Part shown: piece after piece, positions 1-5,413 of the stretch
Layout of the letters: each line of letters begins with the position of its first letter
How positions within the stretch are numbered: position 1 is the first letter of the stretch
Assembly (NCBI RefSeq): GCF_938031315.1
Contig: NZ_CALHHT010000427.1
Span: 1 to 8,485, forward strand
Direction: 5' to 3'
From: an uncultured Campylobacter sp.
GTDB taxonomy: Bacteria > Campylobacterota > Campylobacteria > Campylobacterales > Campylobacteraceae
DNA: 8,485 nucleotides
Notes under the pieces: model-generated
The model's input: only the letters and a program-made list of their open reading frames with translations
Told to the model about the DNA's origin: nothing
Database searches by the model: none
Position numbers and translations under genes: made by a program

Positions 1-198
1 GCCTGGGCTCTGCTTGGTTATATGCGGCAAAATAAAACTAATGCCACGCAAGCAAATAGTTTCATTTCGGGCGCATTTATGCCGCGCCGTATCATACCGC
101 ACGCCGCAATGACGTATCTAACGCCGCCAGGCCGTGCTTTAGCCGCTACGTCGCGACGCGTACTATCGCTGCGCCTTAAATCCTTGCGCCCGAGGCGT
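1..198. other. Gene-free left edge, downstream of the PIN-like gene
   Basis: I see no supportable gene here. A plus-strand open frame beginning at 22 runs on antisense through the end of the PIN-like gene; its composition is like no family I know and no ribosome binding site precedes it. The minus strand is interrupted by stops. No clear terminator hairpin follows the stop of the PIN-like gene. The 14-mer at 76-89 (TTTATGCCGCGCCG) also occurs on the opposite strand at 3738-3751, in the hairpin downstream of glnA. The stretch may be a 3' spacer or part of a larger intergenic region continuing beyond the window. Confidence 0.5.
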
Positions 199-1086
199 CT
201 AGATCATCTTTCCGACGAGTTTTTCTTTAAATTCCTTATAAATTTCAGGTCCTGCGTGTTTGTATTCGCTCGTCAGCTTGTTGTGAAATTCCGCCATATC
301 GCCGCCGCTTTCGCGGTAGAGCTTGATCGCGTTTCGCCTTACGGCACCGTCTTTTAGATCGCTATCGTAGGCGATGCTCGCATATCGCGTCCGCGCGCCG
401 TCCTTGATCTCGCGGTAGGCCTCGCAGCCCTTGGCTCTGCCGAGCTTTGCGACGCATGCGGCATAGAGGGCTTGTAGGCTCACGCACTGCGGGATCAGCG
501 CCTCCGCCGCGGCAAGGTCTGCTTTGGCGATTTTAGAATTTGTAGCCTTTTGTTCCTGTTGCGCAGCTTTCGACTCCTGCTTTGCGATTTTGGGCTCCTG
601 TTTCGAGGCTTTTCCCCCTTGCTTTTGAACCTTTGGCTCACATTTCGCAGCTTTCGACTCCGCTTTTTGGGCTTTTTTCTCTGCCGCACCGCCCGCTTTA
701 CTTTGTTTTGCGTCCGTCCCTGCGGCATGCGAGGCTAGACTGATCTTTTCAAATTTAGGATTTTTGCGGTAGTTTAGATTATTAAAGAATTCTATCACGT
801 CGTCGTAAAATTTATCGTTGCTGACGATGCCGATCTTGCCCTCCTGCCCGCAGAGCTTGCCCATCAAAAACACGATGATCTTATCGGCGAAATCCTTTCT
901 TTGCTTGCCGATCGTAAAGACCTCGCCTATGCTAACGCCCATCTTCGATAGGCGCGCAAGGGTCAAGGCGCCGATCTTTTTGGCGGTGTTGGAGACGATA
1001 TTGAGCTCGTCGCCCTCTTTGAGATTTACGACATCAAAGATATTATCTACGTCGATATTTTCGTCGTCTATGATAAAGTGCGTCAA
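199..1086 (-). CDS. PIN/NYN-like domain protein with Lys-rich heptad-repeat linker; putative nuclease
   Basis: A protein of 295 residues in three parts. Residues 1-105 look like a PIN/NYN-like nuclease domain. The start IIDDEN (5-10) gives the first acidic cluster D7/D8/E9. KDFADKIIVFLMG (64-76) offers D66 and D69 at the place of the family's central Asp. IVSNDKFYDDVIEFF (87-101) matches the late strand-plus-Asp motif with D91, D95 and D96. These domains bind a metal and usually cut RNA; activity here is inference. Residues 125-190 are a low-complexity K/Q/E/A linker with six heptads at 141-182. Residues 195-295 form a helical, Tyr-rich C-terminal region that I do not recognise. The start is TTG at 1086, chosen because AAAGGA (1093-1098) lies 6 bases upstream and the beta strand begins at once. 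The gene follows the GNAT gene by 15 bases, so co-transcription is likely. RNA or DNA target unknown. Confidence 0.75.
   Translation of the reverse strand: MTHFIIDDENIDVDNIFDVVNLKEGDELNIVSNTAKKIGALTLARLSKMGVSIGEVFTIGKQRKDFADKIIVFLMGKLCGQEGKIGIVSNDKFYDDVIEFFNNLNYRKNPKFEKISLASHAAGTDAKQSKAGGAAEKKAQKAESKAAKCEPKVQKQGGKASKQEPKIAKQESKAAQQEQKATNSKIAKADLAAAEALIPQCVSLQALYAACVAKLGRAKGCEAYREIKDGARTRYASIAYDSDLKDGAVRRNAIKLYRESGGDMAEFHNKLTSEYKHAGPEIYKEFKEKLVGKMI
541..666 (-). repeat. In-frame 21-base tandem repeat encoding six heptads of a Lys/Gln/Glu linker
   Basis: Residues 141-182 of the PIN-like protein divide cleanly into six heptads: KAESKAA, KCEPKVQ, KQGGKAS, KQEPKIA, KQESKAA, QQEQKAT. The consensus is K-Q-E-[SP]-K-A-[AS], and alternation of S and P gives a 14-residue (42-base) higher-order unit. 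At DNA level the 16-mer CGCAGCTTTCGACTCC occurs at 562-577 and again at 646-661, exactly 84 bases (four heptads) apart, which points to unit duplication. Any gain or loss of units keeps the frame. The peptide is positively charged overall and could be a flexible linker or a nucleic-acid-binding tail. Confidence 0.8.
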
Positions 1087-1101
1087 AGTTTTTCCTTTAA
1101 A

Positions 1102-1842
1102 TTAAATTTCAATGCCCGCGCTCGCGCAAATTTCATCTCTGAAGCGCGCGAAAGGCCTCATCGCAGGCTGATTTTGCAGATGCTCGCCGATCGGCTTTTG
1201 CATCCACGCCATATCGTACCAGCGACCGAATTTATAGGCGCAGCGCTCGAATCTGCCGACGAAGCGAAAACCCATACGCTCGTGAAATCGCACGCTAGCG
1301 TCGTTTAGATATTCGTCATCCCCGTAAGCGATGCAAGCGTTCATATCTACGATGTTTTGAGCCCTGAGCGCGCGCTGTAGCGCCTCGTAGAGCAGCCTGC
1401 CGATGCCCAGAGCGCGCACGTTTTGCGATACATAGACCGAGCATTCCGCCGACCAATCGTATGCCGCGCGCTCTTTGAAAGCCGAAGCGTAGGCGTAGCC
1501 GAGGATTTGGCCCGGTTTTAAATTTACGCCGCTTTGTTTTGCAGCACCGCTTGCGCGATTTCGCGCCTCGTCTGCGGGCAAAATTTCACTCCCTGCGCCC
1601 GCCGCGCTCGCAAAAATTTTAAAATTTTCATTCCGTTCGTCGTCTGCACATGCCGCCTCATCGCTTGCGTAAGCGAGCAGATATGGGTATCTTTGCAGCG
1701 TCTGCTCGATGCGCCCCGCAAATTCCGCGGCGCTGGACACGTCGTATTTGAAGCTGATCGCCGTTTGCTTTACGTAAGGCGCGTAAATTTCAAGCAGCGC
1801 ATCCGCATCTTGCGGCATTGCGAGCCGCAGTTTTATCAGCAC
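1102..1842 (-). CDS. GNAT family N-acetyltransferase, phosphinothricin-acetyltransferase-like, with an internal insertion
   Basis: A GNAT enzyme of 246 residues resembling the Pat/MnaT (YncA) group, which acetylates the amino group of small amino-acid-like compounds with acetyl-CoA. Family landmarks are APYVKQTAISFKYD (21-34), ILGYAYASAFKERAAYDWSAE (113-133), the acetyl-CoA motif NVRALGIGRLLYEAL (141-155, R143-x-x-G146-x-G148), and the C-terminal block NDASVRFHERMGFRFVGRFERCAYKFGRWYDMAWM (180-214). Family members usually run straight from the strand ending near residue 59 to the one at 113. Here about 50 extra, Ala-rich, charged residues (roughly 61-110) intervene. The tail after 220 is also extra. 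Start is GTG at 1842, with AAAGGAG five bases upstream. The closely following PIN-like gene is probably in the same transcript. The true substrate cannot be read from sequence. Confidence 0.88.
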   Translation of the reverse strand: MLIKLRLAMPQDADALLEIYAPYVKQTAISFKYDVSSAAEFAGRIEQTLQRYPYLLAYASDEAACADDERNENFKIFASAAGAGSEILPADEARNRASGAAKQSGVNLKPGQILGYAYASAFKERAAYDWSAECSVYVSQNVRALGIGRLLYEALQRALRAQNIVDMNACIAYGDDEYLNDASVRFHERMGFRFVGRFERCAYKFGRWYDMAWMQKPIGEHLQNQPAMRPFARFRDEICASAGIEI

Positions 1843-1854
1843 CCGATCTCCTTT

Positions 1855-1966
1855 AAATTTAGCCGTTTTTGCATAATTTCGATTTTAAACTTGTCTAAAT
1901 TCGCCACTGCGTTTCGGCTTTGAATTCAGGTTAAAATTTCATCTCGCACGCAAAACGGCTAAATTT
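1855..1966. repeat. Inverted repeat flanking the GNAT promoter region, one arm abutting its ribosome binding site
   Basis: The left arm AAATTTAGCCGTTTTTGC (1855-1872) and the right arm GCAAAACGGCTAAATTT (1950-1966) are reverse complements apart from one extra T, with 77 bases between them. On the minus strand the downstream arm ends directly against the AAAGGAG of the GNAT gene. A transcript reading through from the YciI gene could fold the arms together. A transcript starting at the candidate GNAT promoter inside the loop would contain only the second arm. Confidence 0.6.
1882..1887 (-). promoter_or_regulatory. Candidate -10 box for the GNAT / PIN-like operon
   Basis: The minus strand reads GTTTAAAATCGAAATTATGC, with TAAAAT at 1887-1882. 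This predicts a start of transcription near 1875 and a leader of about 33 bases before the GTG at 1842. The same TAAAATC word lies at a suitable distance upstream of YciI, glnA and the U32 gene. No -35 box is visible, as is usual for the main sigma factor in Campylobacter. Confidence 0.35.
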
Positions 1967-2013
1967 CAGAGGCGTGTTTAAGCGCGTAAATTTTAAAATT
2001 TAACCCGCGCCAT

Positions 2014-2304
2014 CTATTCGCCGAAAAGCCTCCAAAACTCGGGCGCAAATTTCGTCGGCGCAAATTCTATGATCTCGTATTTTGCGACGCCGTTTTGAAA
2101 GAACGGATCTTGCGCGATGATCTCATCAAGCTCCGCGCGGTCTTTGGCGTTGATTAAGATGATGCCGCCTGTGCGAGGGACTTTGCGCCCCGAGCAGATA
2201 AATTTATCCGCCGCATAAAATCGGTCTAAAAACGCGTTGTGCTCGTTGATGAAGCGATCGATTTCGCTAATTTCTTTAACATAAGTGAGGTTTGCAATAA
2301 ACAT
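2014..2304 (-). CDS. YciI family protein
   Basis: A small protein of 96 residues filling the whole YciI-like domain, a ferredoxin-like alpha/beta fold of the dimeric alpha/beta-barrel group. Visible landmarks are the opening strand MFIANLTYVK, H22 in the first helix region (FINEHNAFLDRFY), the turn ICSGRKVPRTGGIILI (36-51), and the family's D-P-F motif at 66-68 (AQDPFFQNGVAKYEIIEF). The His/Asp pair is proposed as an active site in the family, but the reaction of most members, including this one, is unknown. I use ATG at 2304 rather than the in-frame start at 2352, because AAAGGA sits a few bases upstream and the 16 extra residues would extend into the comEC terminator. It is probably transcribed alone from the promoter at 2333-2338. 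Confidence 0.85.
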   Translation of the reverse strand: MFIANLTYVKEISEIDRFINEHNAFLDRFYAADKFICSGRKVPRTGGIILINAKDRAELDEIIAQDPFFQNGVAKYEIIEFAPTKFAPEFWRLFGE

Positions 2305-2332
2305 TTTGATCCTTTGTGAGATTTGAAGCGCG

Positions 2333-2338
2333 ATTTTA
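2333..2338 (-). promoter_or_regulatory. Candidate -10 box for the YciI gene
   Basis: The minus strand reads ATGCTAAAATCGCGCTT, with TAAAAT at 2338-2333. This fits the gnTAnaAT form described for Campylobacter jejuni and gives a leader of roughly 20-25 bases before ATG 2304. The 13-mer TAAAATCGCGCTT is repeated exactly at the U32 promoter (6240-6252), which strengthens both calls. Confidence 0.45.
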
Positions 2339-2342
2339 GCAT

Positions 2343-2377
2343 AAAATTCCAACGGATAAAATTCCCGCTGGAATTTT
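2343..2377 (-). terminator. Probable intrinsic terminator of comEC
   Basis: Six bases past the comEC stop the minus strand reads AAAATTCCAGCGG, then the 9-base loop GAATTTTAT, then CCGTTGGAATTTT. All 13 positions pair if one G-U is allowed. The 3' arm ends in TTTTAT, giving a short U-tract. The hairpin ends where the YciI promoter begins, so it appears to insulate the two genes. Confidence 0.6.
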
Positions 2378-2383
2378 CGCGCG

Positions 2384-3637
2384 CTACGTTATAAAAAATA
2401 TCGGCGAAATTCCGATTATCGCGCAACCAAGCGCTGCGTAGCGAAGCTTTATCGCAGCAAGCGCGCAGATGTTTGCAAGTGCGAAAAGAAGCGGCGGAAT
2501 TTGCGCCTGAAAGCTTGGCAGAGCAAAGTTTAAAAACGCAAGCAGCGGCGTATCGAGCGCGCCGCCGAGCCCGAATAGATGCAAAAATATGCTTAGCGGA
2601 TAAAAGATTACAAACACGTATCCTAGCGGCATGACGCTAAGCTGCTGCAGCGAAGCGGTCGAGAAGAAATAATAGACCGCTACGTTCATACTGAGCCAAA
2701 CGTAGAGGTTGAAAAGTATGACGTTCTGCCAGAGCTTAAATTTAGGCGCGAAGTGGTGCAGGTAGAGGAAGATATACAGCACGCCGAGGCAGGAGAAATA
2801 AAATCCGATCGAAAAGGCCAGGTGCGGGAAAAACGCTAGCAGAAGCGCGATGGTGAGAAAAAGGTTCGTAAATTTAAGTACATAGAAATTTCGCATCGCG
2901 AGGTAAAACCCCACGCAGCACATCGCAAGCGAGCGCAGAAAGCTCGGCGTGAAATCAAGCACGAAGAGATATCCGCTCATCAGCACGATCACAAAGACGC
3001 TAAGATCGCGCTTAGCGCTGCGATACGGAAAGTAGCGATCCTGAAAATAGCGGTAGATCGGCATCGCGAGCAGAAAGACCGTGCTAAAGATAATGCCCAG
3101 ATGAAAGCCGCTGATCGAGATGATGTGCGCTATGCCCCAGTTCGTCACGCTGGCGCGCAGCGGTTTTGAAATTTCGGTCGCAAAATACAGCGCAGAGTAA
3201 AGATCCGCCGTCATCTCATCTTCGTGTTGGGCTCGGACGAACTCTATGGTGCGCCATTTTGCCCCAGAGGGCGCGGTCTCAGCTGAAATTTTAAAATTTG
3301 GCGCGTAAAAGCGCTGCTTTAAAAAATCTAAAAATTTTACGTTTTTGGTTACGATGCCGATATTTACGCGAGCGAAGCGGTGAAATTCCCGCCCGAGCCC
3401 AGCGGTCGTGTAGAGGGTGAAATCCGCCGTTTTGAGCTTTAGCACCGTGTAGGTGCGGCCGCGCTCGTTCGTTTTGGCGTAGGCGTTTAGAATTTGCGCG
3501 TCGTAAAAAGCGTAGTTTTTCGCGCGGAATTCTTTGAATTCATAAAATTTCACGCCTAGGTTTATCGATAAAATTCCAAGCAAAATGAGCAGAAAGTATA
3601 AAATTTCACGTTTGCGATAAAAGAGCTGAAGCTTCAC
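2384..3637 (-). CDS. comEC: ComEC/Rec2-type competence protein, short form without the metallo-beta-lactamase domain
   Basis: Inner-membrane channel protein of 417 residues that would pass single-stranded DNA into the cytoplasm during natural transformation. Order of parts: one N-terminal membrane segment (about 11-30); a soluble stretch (about 35-140) in the position of the ComEC OB-like domain; then the Competence-family membrane core from about 165, with some eight or more hydrophobic segments to 416. The diagnostic motif is WGIAHIISISGFHLGIIF (167-184), with H171, S176-G177 and H179, followed by TPSFLRSLAMC (230-240). Long ComEC proteins of 700 or more residues end in a metallo-beta-lactamase-like domain; here the protein stops after the membrane core, apparently intact, as I recall for other Campylobacterota. 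The start is GTG at 3637: it keeps the first membrane helix, but no good Shine-Dalgarno precedes it. The gene stands alone between two hairpins. Confidence 0.87.
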   Translation of the reverse strand: MKLQLFYRKREILYFLLILLGILSINLGVKFYEFKEFRAKNYAFYDAQILNAYAKTNERGRTYTVLKLKTADFTLYTTAGLGREFHRFARVNIGIVTKNVKFLDFLKQRFYAPNFKISAETAPSGAKWRTIEFVRAQHEDEMTADLYSALYFATEISKPLRASVTNWGIAHIISISGFHLGIIFSTVFLLAMPIYRYFQDRYFPYRSAKRDLSVFVIVLMSGYLFVLDFTPSFLRSLAMCCVGFYLAMRNFYVLKFTNLFLTIALLLAFFPHLAFSIGFYFSCLGVLYIFLYLHHFAPKFKLWQNVILFNLYVWLSMNVAVYYFFSTASLQQLSVMPLGYVFVIFYPLSIFLHLFGLGGALDTPLLAFLNFALPSFQAQIPPLLFALANICALAAIKLRYAALGCAIIGISPIFFIT

Positions 3638-3661
3638 GGGCGGTATTTAAGTTCGCGCGAC

Positions 3662-3702
3662 GGAATTTTAAAAGCTCGCGCGCGGCGAAATTTTAAAATT
3701 CC
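3662..3702. repeat. Perfect 12-base inverted repeat upstream of comEC
   Basis: GGAATTTTAAAA (3662-3673) and TTTTAAAATTCC (3691-3702) are exact reverse complements around a 17-base GC-rich spacer. Each arm contains the AT palindrome that recurs in the window. It sits between the glnA hairpin and the comEC start. It could be a second termination or regulatory structure, or merely two copies of a common word. Confidence 0.45.
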
Positions 3703-3708
3703 AAGGCC

Positions 3709-3750
3709 TTATGCCGCACCGCATCGCAAAAACCGGGCGGCGCGGCATAA
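3709..3750 (-). terminator. Hairpin downstream of glnA, possible terminator
   Basis: Shortly after the glnA stop the minus strand reads TTATGCCGCGCCG, a 16-base loop, then CGGTGCGGCATAA. This is a 13-pair stem with one G-U. No U-run follows (the next bases are GGCCTTGG), so it is not a textbook intrinsic terminator. It may protect the mRNA 3' end or act with the AT-rich inverted repeat beyond it. Confidence 0.45.
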
Positions 3751-3759
3751 AATTTAGCC

Positions 3760-5187
3760 TTAGCACGAATAATTCGTCGCAAACTCAAACGGCGTAGGGC
3801 GCGCCTCGTAAGGCCAAACCTGAGTTTCAAATTTAAAATGCTGATAGGTCTCGATAAAAAGCTCGCTCATTATCGGGCGCAGGTATTCATTATCGCGGAT
3901 CACCGCCTCTAGGCTGCCGCGAAGCGTGTGCGGAAGCTGCTCGATGCCGCGCTCGCGGATCTCATCTAGGTGCAGCTTGAATAAATTTTCATCCATCGGC
4001 CCCACCGGCTCGGTTTTGTTTTTGATACCGTCGATGCCCGCCATCAGCATCGCCGCAAACGCCAAATACGGGCATGCTGTGCTATCGGGGAAGCGCATCT
4101 CCGCGCGCACGGAGTTCTCGCCGCTGCCGTAAGGGATACGGATCGAAGCGGAGCGGTTTTGGCTCGAATAAGTTAGAATGGACGGCGCCTCAAAGCCCGG
4201 GATCAGGCGCTTGTAGCTGTTGGTGCTCGGGTTCGTAAACGCCGCGACGCTGCGCGCATGCTTTAGCACGCCGCCGATATACCATCTCGCCGCGTCGCTT
4301 AAATTTGCATAGTTGCCCTTTTTGTAAAAGGTATTTTTGCCCTTTTTCCAGATCGATTGATGTACGTGCATTCCGCTGCCGTTATCGCCGTAGAGCGGCT
4401 TTGGCATAAAGGTCGCGGTCTTGCCGTTTAGGTGCGCGACCATCTTTACGACGTATTTGTATTTTTGCACGTTGTCGGCGGCCTCGACGAGAGTGCCGTA
4501 TTTGACGCCGATCTCGCCCTGGCCTTGCGCTACTTCGTGGTGGCAGATGAAGGTCTCAAGCCCGATCTGCTCAAGTACCTTTAGCATCTCGGCGCGCAGA
4601 TCGACCATCGAATCGACGGGCTGGACGGGGAAGTAGCCGCCCTTTACGCCCGGGCGGTGGCCGCTGTTAAAGCCGTCTTTGTAGTTTTTGCCGCTGTTCC
4701 AATGCCCCTCTTCGGTATCTACCTTAAACATCGCGCAGTTCATATCGTCGATGATCTTTACGTCGTCGAAAACGAAAAACTCATTCTCCGGCCCGAAATA
4801 GCAGGTATCTCCAAGACCCGTAGTTTGCAGAAACTGCTCGGCTTTTTTAGCGATCGAGCGCGGGCATTTTTCGTAAAGCTCGTTTTTGTAGATGTCGTAA
4901 ACGTCGCAGATGACGATGATCGTAACGTCCGCGGTGAATGGATCCAAAAACGCCGTTTGCACGTCGGGCTTTAGCATCATATCGGATTTATCGATTGGCT
5001 GCCATGCCGCTACCGAGCTTGCGTCAAATGGAATTCCGTCGGCGAAGTCCTTCGGCAGGCGCTTGTAGTTGTAAGCGACATGGTGCCAGGTGCCTTTTAG
5101 ATCGGTAAATCTAAAATCCACGAACTCGACCTCGTTTTCATCGCAAAATTTAAAAAATTCCTTCACGTCATTAACAAATTTTCCCAT
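3760..5187 (-). CDS. glnA: Glutamine synthetase, class I (GlnA)
   Basis: Cytoplasmic dodecameric enzyme joining ammonia to glutamate with ATP, the main entry of ammonium into metabolism. The length of 475 residues is normal for class I. Motifs in order: beta-grasp N-terminal region with FVDFRFTDLKG (22-32) and DASSVAAWQPIDKSDM (55-70); FGPENEFFVFD (131-141, metal ligands E134 and E136); HHEVAQGQGEIG (216-227); KPLYGDNGSGMHVHQS (263-278, ATP/metal site); NPSTNSYKRLIPGFEAP (319-335); NRSASIRIP (344-352); EMRFPDSTACPY (363-374). The site adenylylated in E. coli (Tyr in KNLYDLPPEE) is ENLFKLHLDE here, with Phe403, so that switch should be absent. ATG 5187 follows an A-rich leader with AAGGA. It is flanked by a hairpin on the 3' side and its own candidate promoter upstream, so it is likely a single-gene unit. 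Confidence 0.97.
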   Translation of the reverse strand: MGKFVNDVKEFFKFCDENEVEFVDFRFTDLKGTWHHVAYNYKRLPKDFADGIPFDASSVAAWQPIDKSDMMLKPDVQTAFLDPFTADVTIIVICDVYDIYKNELYEKCPRSIAKKAEQFLQTTGLGDTCYFGPENEFFVFDDVKIIDDMNCAMFKVDTEEGHWNSGKNYKDGFNSGHRPGVKGGYFPVQPVDSMVDLRAEMLKVLEQIGLETFICHHEVAQGQGEIGVKYGTLVEAADNVQKYKYVVKMVAHLNGKTATFMPKPLYGDNGSGMHVHQSIWKKGKNTFYKKGNYANLSDAARWYIGGVLKHARSVAAFTNPSTNSYKRLIPGFEAPSILTYSSQNRSASIRIPYGSGENSVRAEMRFPDSTACPYLAFAAMLMAGIDGIKNKTEPVGPMDENLFKLHLDEIRERGIEQLPHTLRGSLEAVIRDNEYLRPIMSELFIETYQHFKFETQVWPYEARPTPFEFATNYSC

Positions 5188-5226
5188 ATTTTTTCCTTTT
5201 TTCCGCCCGTATTCGGGCTAAATTTA
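5188..5226 (-). promoter_or_regulatory. glnA leader with a small hairpin next to the ribosome binding site
   Basis: Downstream of the predicted transcription start the minus strand contains GCCCG-AATA-CGGGC (5218-5205), a five-pair GC stem with a 4-base loop. It is followed by GGAAAAAAGGAAAAAATATG. The stem ends directly against the purine-rich Shine-Dalgarno region without covering it. It may stabilise the 5' end of an abundant mRNA. I see no match to known glutamine-sensing RNAs. Confidence 0.35.
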
Positions 5227-5233
5227 ACGGCGG

Positions 5234-5239
5234 ATTTTA
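5234..5239 (-). promoter_or_regulatory. Candidate -10 box for glnA
   Basis: The minus strand reads AATGTTAAAATCCGCCGTT, with TAAAAT at 5239-5234, matching the gnTAnaAT form. The predicted start of transcription is near 5227, about 40 bases before ATG 5187. No -24/-12 (sigma-54) pattern is evident, so expression looks sigma-70-driven. Confidence 0.4.
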
Positions 5240-5315
5240 ACATTATTTAGTTGAAATTCGACTTTATCTGCGCCGTTTTGCGCGCCGCGATTTTTAAAAT
5301 TTCTTGCCGCCGTGC

Positions 5316-5390
5316 CTTTTGAAATCTGAAATTTTCACGCCACTGAAGCTTTTGAAATTTTAAAATTTTGCGCCACTCGCCTTTTAAAAT
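5316..5390. repeat. Imperfect 32-33-base tandem repeat between the PHP gene and glnA
   Basis: Units begin at 5316, 5349 and 5381. Each opens with CTTTT(G/A)AAAT or a close variant. The first two share CTTTTGAAAT, a central AATTTT and a CGCCACT near the end (33 and 32 bases). The third is a partial copy that runs into the palindromic GGCGGCCGCC. The array is noncoding and lies upstream of the glnA promoter and downstream of the PHP gene. Confidence 0.5.
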
Positions 5391-5399
5391 TTAAAGGCG
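5378..5399 (-). terminator. Possible terminator hairpin of the PHP gene
   Basis: CGCCTTT (5378-5384) and AAAGGCG (5393-5399) form a seven-pair stem with an 8-base AT loop, 15 bases past the PHP stop on the minus strand. No immediate U-run follows, although AAAATTTT occurs a little further on. Weak as an intrinsic terminator. Confidence 0.3.
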
Positions 5400-5413
5400 G
5401 CCGCCGTTAAAAT

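Noticed and set aside
22..357. Plus-strand open frame of 111 codons at the left edge
   Set aside because: It lies antisense to the 3' end of the PIN-like gene for half its length, has no ribosome binding site and a product with no domain-like pattern.
199..1842. Toxin-antitoxin pair formed by the PIN-like protein and the GNAT enzyme
   Set aside because: Both a PIN domain and a GNAT domain can be toxins, but both proteins are much longer than typical toxins. The GNAT resembles the phosphinothricin type, not the TacT type, and no small antitoxin-like gene is present.
3662..3702. Insertion-sequence terminal repeats
   Set aside because: The arms enclose only 17 bases, no transposase is nearby and no target duplication is seen.
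5188..5240. Glutamine riboswitch in the glnA leader
   Set aside because: The leader is only about 40 bases with one five-pair stem, too small and without the known conserved core.
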